A DNA stretch of 12,500 bases, taken from NCBI GenBank assembly GCA_009663005.1, contig CM018914.1, forward strand, positions 2,192,501-2,205,000, read 5' to 3'. The DNA comes from Actinidia chinensis. Lineage: Eukaryota; Streptophyta; Magnoliopsida; Ericales; Actinidiaceae. Below the pieces are notes generated by a model, which was not told the DNA's origin, searched no databases, and saw only the letters and a program-made list of their open reading frames with translations. Each line of letters starts with the position of its first letter. The stretch's first letter is position 1. This document shows, piece after piece, positions 8,590 to 12,500 of this stretch. The translations under genes were made by a program, and so were the position numbers.

Positions 8590-9250
8590 ATGAAGTTTGA
8601 GTATATTGTCGGAGGATTGCAAAATTTCGCCAAATACCTGAGGGGTCTGAGTCTTTTTGCTTTCACACATGTCATCGATAGGCATCCATGGTATTACCCA
8701 AGACGTGATTAACTCTCGTTACAATCCTCTGGTATGTGGCCCCTGCGTTCTGAGCCCAAAGGCATGACTTTATAAACAAAACACTCCCCTGGGGGTCATG
8801 AACGCAGTCTTCTCCTTGATTCGGTCCGTGCCAGAGCGATTGAGGATTCCTCGTCGCGTCGAGGAGGAAAACATATTCGGGCATGTCCGAGGTGCTGTCA
8901 ACCAACTGATCGATCTTTGGCAGTGGGAAAACAGTCTTTGGACAAGACCAGTTGAGGTTGGTGTGAAACGACGCAGACCCGCATTGTCTCGTTTTCTTTT
9001 TTACCACCACGGTATTACGACAGCCAACTTGGGGGAAAGGACTTCACTATGCGTCCGCCTCCATGAGTTCTTCCACTTCTCAATCAAGGCATCCACGTGC
9101 TCGGGAGCCGACCTCCTTCCCCTTTGTTTGAACCGATCGGAATTCCGGTTGGAACGTTCAACTCGTGCCTGATAAAATTGGGTGAATTCTCGGATTTCAT
9201 AGGGGTCATGCCAAAAGGCTGCGAATGTTGGTTTCAGGAATAAGATGAGC
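8590..9250 (-). pseudogene. Reverse transcriptase domain of Pol, broken
   Basis: Copies element RNA to DNA. The longest open piece (8672-9010) shows MVVKKK at its start, PLPKIDQLVDST (about 8890-8925), FLLDA holding the first catalytic Asp, and NAGATYQR (8727-8749) followed by NTMDAY. The catalytic YVDD box expected next (8671-8681) reads as Tyr and then, one frame over, Asp-Asp: two bases appear to be lost, so the active site is disrupted as written. The thumb follows with FGEILQSS and, after a further frame change, FGEFLGHLVTLRGIEADPK (about 8510-8570). The fingers begin near HELNVPTGIP-like sequence (about 9140-9180). Recognition as gypsy RT is very safe. Confidence 0.93.
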
Positions 9251-9549
9251 TCGGACCTCTCCAAATTCATTCAGGCTTGATCCGACGATGAAAGAATCGA
9301 TTCGTCCAATTCCATAGCGCACCAATTCTCGTGGACCTAGCCTCGGGATCTCGACCCACGCCTCAATACTTCCATTGTTATCATAGATATTTGAACTTCC
9401 TTCATCGCCATGCTTGGTTGACACTGTGGCCAGGTAGCATGTTTGCGGACACCTGGTCTCCATAATGGTCTCCTCGCATCGGGGGCGTGAGAAACTTTAT
9501 GACTTGATGAAGTGTGGAGGCCAACCCCTTTCATCTGTGAAACCAAGTC

Positions 9550-10040
9550 TCTTCCCACGATAGCATTATATGGTGATGGTATATCCACCACCACAAATTC
9601 CGTCATCAGTTCTTGGGAACATGTGGCTCGAGTTTTAAGAGACAGGTCCCAAAGGGCCCAATGCGCTTGAGCATTAAACCCGACTAGGGAGCTCGGGCTA
9701 GAGTTTCAATTGTTCTTGGGGAATTTTAATTGCTTGAATAAAATCGTAGTACATACATCAAATGAGCTTCCGGTATCGATTAGGACTCTTTTGACGTCGT
9801 ATCCTCAGATCCTCAGCTTGCACCACTAATGGGTCTGAGTGAGGGTGCTGTGGACCTTTCAAGCTTTTCGCTCCTGTGAAAAGGTGACACCAGTCCACCT
9901 CAGTTCGCTGTCTTTACTTCTTCGGCAGTGCTTGGACCGAGAGCACCTCGTGTATTTGATTGATCATGCGGATTTCGCTCCGGGTTTGCTCTCCAGACTG
10001 GGGTCATTCGGGGCCCCCCCAATCATGTGGATGGTACCCA
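9550..10040 (-). pseudogene. Aspartic protease region of Pol, broken
   Basis: Retroviral-type protease cuts the Gag-Pol polyprotein and works as a dimer. The active site reads VLIDTGSSFDV, with DTGSS at 9763-9780, and the C-terminal flap-side block FVVVDIPSPYNAIVGRD lies at about 9553-9606. Upstream, IHMIGG-like sequence at about 10015-10035 resembles the segment that opens the protease region in Tat-type elements. Downstream, 9270-9550 is a protease to RT linker with TCYLATVSTK (about 9400-9440) and IGSSLNEF-like sequence. In-frame stops lie on both sides of the DTGSS block. Confidence 0.85.
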
Positions 10041-10099
10041 GGGGGCAAGTCCGTCCTCTGGGTCGCTGTCTCTCTGTCTACTCCCTGCCGCGATTAGGG

Positions 10100-11640
10100 C
10101 CTTCTGTTGGCCCCAACCTCGGCTGCTTCTGCCGTGTCTTTTTCATCATCCACGAATTCCTTAAGATGGCCATCATGAACCAATTGCTCTAGGAAAGCTT
10201 GAGAAGCTCTGCATTCTCGGTTTTGTGTCCTTTTTCGCCATGGTATTGAGCATTCTCAACGCTGATTTAGCCTTTTGGGGTCCACCACCCATCGGTTTAC
10301 GGTTTCTTGAAATAGGTTTGTTCCCTGATTCTAGCAAGGAGAGTTTGTAAATAGGTTCCTTAAAAAACCACATTATCCCCTGCTAACCCTTCGTCCGTAC
10401 GAGTTTGACCCTTCTTTCCTCCTTTAACCGCAAGGCTCTCCTAGCACGAGCTTGCCATCCGGCCTTTCAGACGCCTAACGTCATCCCCTTCCCAAAAAAA
10501 TCGGAGCGAACATTTCGACCCGGGACTGAGGGCCCAGAGACCGGTTAGGAGGATGCCACGTCAGATGTTCCCATCATCTATCCCGGGGACATCGAGCTTG
10601 TAGCTCGCCACGGCCATCTCTTCAGAACACTTCTTCAAGTTTCAGTGGATTTTTCCAGTATCTCTTTACTGAACTTATGATTGAATCATTTCTGCCCTTC
10701 TTCAACGTCCGCTGTGAGCTGTGACTGCCTTAGGGGGTTTTGGTGTTTATGACAAACGAGTACAAACGACTCGGTGAGCTGAAAAAGTTTTCTATTGACC
10801 CCGGATGGTGCCTGTCGAACAACTTTAAACCCCAGGTCTCATAAGCTGGACGGGAATACTCTGCACATGAGAGAATCCATCTGATTCCACAGAGCCATTC
10901 ATCTGCCTGACGTGGCTCACATGGACCGAGGAGCTGCTTCCATCGTACAAGTGAACCCTGGGCGGTACAAATTTCTCCGGGGTTGGATCCATCCCCTCAA
11001 TCTACCGGGAGAAAGGTTGAGAGAAGAGGAGAGAGGGAGAACGGATAGTTTTGAAACCCAAATTCATGCCCTTCGCACAGCGCAACTCGGATGAGCCGCG
11101 ATCCCACGGGCAAGGCATCATTACTGCATGGCTCCCTTTGGCTGTTGAAGCTTTTGTCTTAAGCACAATTTGACTTCTCTTTGCATTAAGAGCGTCTCTT
11201 AAATCTTCACTCTTCGTGATCGATGCGGGGGGACTCCGCTTGCTCGACGTCCTCAGTTCTTTATCACCATGAATATCAGGCTCAGATCGCGCCACGGGTT
11301 GGTCTCTCCCTGCATACTCATTGGATGGGCCTCTTACTCCGCGATCTTATCCTGGTTATGATCTTGTAATTACTGTCTGCTTGTCTTGGCCCACCATAAG
11401 ACCTGTATTGTCATACTAATAATCTGATGCCATTTGCGTCAGCTGTGTGGAGTTGCCTATCGTGACATCCCGGATCGTCTCTTCGCTCCGGGGGATAACC
11501 GACCTGGCTTCTGCTTCGAGGTGGCCTTCGCCCGCCCTCTAGCGCGTTCAAAGCTAGTAGTTTGCCCCCCTGTCCACAGGTGTCTGGGGACATTGTGGGG
11601 GTTCCCCGGGTGTGATTTTCAGACGACTCCGGATACACAG
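10100..11640 (-). pseudogene. Gag region (capsid and zinc-knuckle nucleocapsid), broken
   Basis: Gag forms the virus-like particle and binds element RNA. From the N-terminal side: a proline- and arginine-rich, weakly conserved part (11411-11638), SEDLRDALNAKRSQIV (11164-11211), a capsid part with RVFPSSL and KLFQLTESFVLV (about 10745-10840), then the nucleocapsid with a [11 protein letters not shown] zinc-knuckle core flanked by Cys codons in neighbouring frames (10211-10252) and [16 protein letters not shown] (about 10145-10195). The spacing fits a C-x2-H-x4-H-x4-C knuckle of Tat Gag proteins. The true start codon cannot be fixed; an ATG at 11638 lies about 50 bp after the primer site and is only a candidate. 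Many frame changes occur. It is normally one polyprotein with Pol. Confidence 0.75.
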
Positions 11641-11690
11641 TTTTCCCTCAGAAGTCATGGGTGTCGTCTAGCAGGTATCAACTAGCGATT

Positions 11691-11708
11691 TCCCACAGAC
11701 GGCGTCAA
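11691..11708 (-). other. Primer-binding site, tRNA-Lys(UUU) type
   Basis: Read on the minus strand this is TTGACGCCGTCTGTGGGA, starting two bases after the 5' LTR. It matches the TGGCGCCGTCTGTGGGA primer site common in plant gypsy elements except for one base (GAC for GGC). The complement fits the 3' end of plant tRNA-Lys(UUU), judged from memory of that tRNA. Here minus-strand DNA synthesis would be primed. Confidence 0.85.
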
Positions 11709-11710
11709 TT

Positions 11711-12464
11711 TGTGGGGGGGTGAGTTTGTATTGATTTTGTAATGTAGAAATCGGAAGGGGGATACCAGCGAACGTATCCAACCCTTTTCACTTTTGAGGA
11801 CTGCCCACGTAGTAGTCCTTTACTCCTCTGTATCTGCAATACAACAATTGGTAAGTTGGCCGCCGGAGCTGTTTCCGGAAAAGGCTCTCCGACGGTCAAG
11901 TAGTTGACCTCTGACAGCTCAAATCCCGAACGATCAGTTTTTTCCTTCAAGAAGGAGCCAGAAGAAGGAGAAGAAGAAAGCAGTCCGAGACCTCCCTCAC
12001 TCTACAGTGGTCTCTGCTTATGTAGGTATAACTTGGCGCGTTCCCACACGCCCATATGATCCCCTGACATTGGGTAGCGGAACCACTCTCCTCCCTGCAG
12101 AGAGTTGATTATCCTTCCTGCTTTCATGGGTTTCCTCACCCGGATTAGGGCTGGGCATCTTTCCGTGTCGTGCACGCTTAATGTCTCGTGTCAACGTCAG
12201 GATTCCACCAAGGCTCTGTGCATTAAAAGAGCTCAGGGTGCTACAGAAAGCGCGACGTCAAATAAGCAAGTGGTATTCCCGAGCTCGGCATGGCTAGCTC
12301 CGGCTACTTTTTTCCGAGCTCGTTCCTCACGGTATTATATTGTTTTCTGTGAGCAGACGGCACGAGATGAACAGCCCCTGTATAGTGTGAAGGCTTTCCA
12401 TTTGCATCTCTCCGTGCCTTTAATAGCTGGGAAAAAACTTATTCAAATGTCTCATGTCCCTACA
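11711..12464 (-). repeat. 5' LTR, complete (about 754 bp)
   Basis: This is the upstream LTR of the minus-strand element. Its inner edge TGTGGGG (11711) and outer edge CCCTACA (ending 12464) form the short inverted tips expected of an LTR, and integrase-processed TG...CA ends are present. Positions 11916-12464 align along their whole length with 11-568 of the left LTR, for example around the shared segments GATGAACAGCCCCTG and CTTTCATGGGTTTCCTCACC. The primer-binding site abuts the inner edge. Compared with the left copy there are many substitutions and short indels, including loss of the TATA-like motif. The five bases after the outer edge (GAATA, 12465-12469) are the predicted target-site duplication, whose partner would lie left of the window. 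Confidence 0.9.
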
Positions 12465-12500
12465 GAATAGAACTCCAAGACAACAAATTTATCAAGTACA
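12465..12500. other. Host flank beside the element, with predicted target-site duplication
   Basis: Sequence after the LTR tip has no counterpart next to the left LTR's inner end. The first five bases, GAATA, should recur directly left of the element, outside this window, if the insertion is simple. Nothing else can be said about 36 bases. Confidence 0.6.

Larger units (their letters stand above)
1..12464 (-). mobile_element. Tat-lineage Ty3/gypsy LTR retrotransposon, nearly complete, left end cut by window
   Basis: The window holds one LTR retrotransposon read on the minus strand. Seen directly: two long direct repeats at the ends, a primer-binding site inside the right one, a G-rich polypurine tract inside the left one, and between them Gag zinc-knuckle, protease DTGS, reverse transcriptase, two RNase H regions and integrase, in the gypsy order with integrase last. 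The extra RNase H, an opposite-strand ORF between pol and the 3' LTR, the large size (about 12.7 kb) and tandem repeats in the 3' untranslated region are the marks of the Tat lineage of plants (Tat, Retand, Grande, Ogre relatives). All frames are broken, so this copy as written is not autonomous. Assignment to gypsy is very safe; the Tat placement rests on domain layout and on family resemblance recalled without an alignment. Confidence 0.93.

Noticed and set aside
8412..8600. Plus-strand open frames across the pol region (for example 8798-9172 and 7362-7784)
   Set aside because: They lie opposite clear RT, RNase H and integrase motifs and resemble no known protein.
11434..11685. Plus-strand open frame just inside the 5' LTR
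   Set aside because: It overlaps the leader and the N-terminal Gag part on the other strand, has no motif, and has no start context or partner.

Overview
This window is almost entirely one long plant LTR retrotransposon of the Ty3/gypsy superfamily, best placed in the Tat lineage. It lies on the minus strand: its 5' LTR is at the right (about 11711-12464) and its 3' LTR at the left (1-568). The left LTR is cut by the window edge, with roughly 195 bp missing by comparison with the right copy. The LTR tips are TGTGGGG and CCCTACA. A primer-binding site matching a tRNA-Lys(UUU)-type 3' end lies just inside the 5' LTR, and a G-rich polypurine tract lies just inside the 3' LTR. Only the last 36 bases (12465-12500) appear to be host flank. 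The whole element should be about 12.7 kb. The host is therefore a plant, probably a flowering plant; the species cannot be read from the sequence.

Layout in the direction of element transcription (right to left): 5' LTR, primer site, Gag (about 11640-10100), protease (about 10040-9550), reverse transcriptase (about 9250-8590), first RNase H (about 8420-7830), a second, extra RNase H typical of Tat elements (about 7700-7300), integrase (about 7200-5946), a 3' untranslated region with a tandem array of about 151 bp units (about 4686-5862), a stretch of about 1.2 kb with no recognised content (3449-4685), a region carrying a gene on the opposite (plus) strand (about 1209-3448), the polypurine tract, and the 3' LTR.

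The plus-strand gene is the antisense extra ORF (aORF) known from Tat elements. Its readable fragments resemble the plant 'putative gypsy type transposon' (Transposase_28-like) family, followed by a low-complexity, probably coiled-coil C-terminal part. Two or three stretches look like spliceosomal introns on the plus strand, including one with a good donor, branch site and acceptor. The array is a higher-order repeat: each unit of about 151 bp is two diverged halves of about 72-77 bp, and each half carries a GTTAAC-centred palindrome.

No reading frame is intact. Gag, every Pol domain and the aORF are broken by many small indels and stops, and the two LTRs also differ from each other by many indels. 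Decay of an old copy and an error-prone long-read assembly both fit; the abundance of single-base gains and losses in all parts favours a substantial error component. I found no host gene, tRNA, rRNA, CRISPR array or prokaryotic feature.
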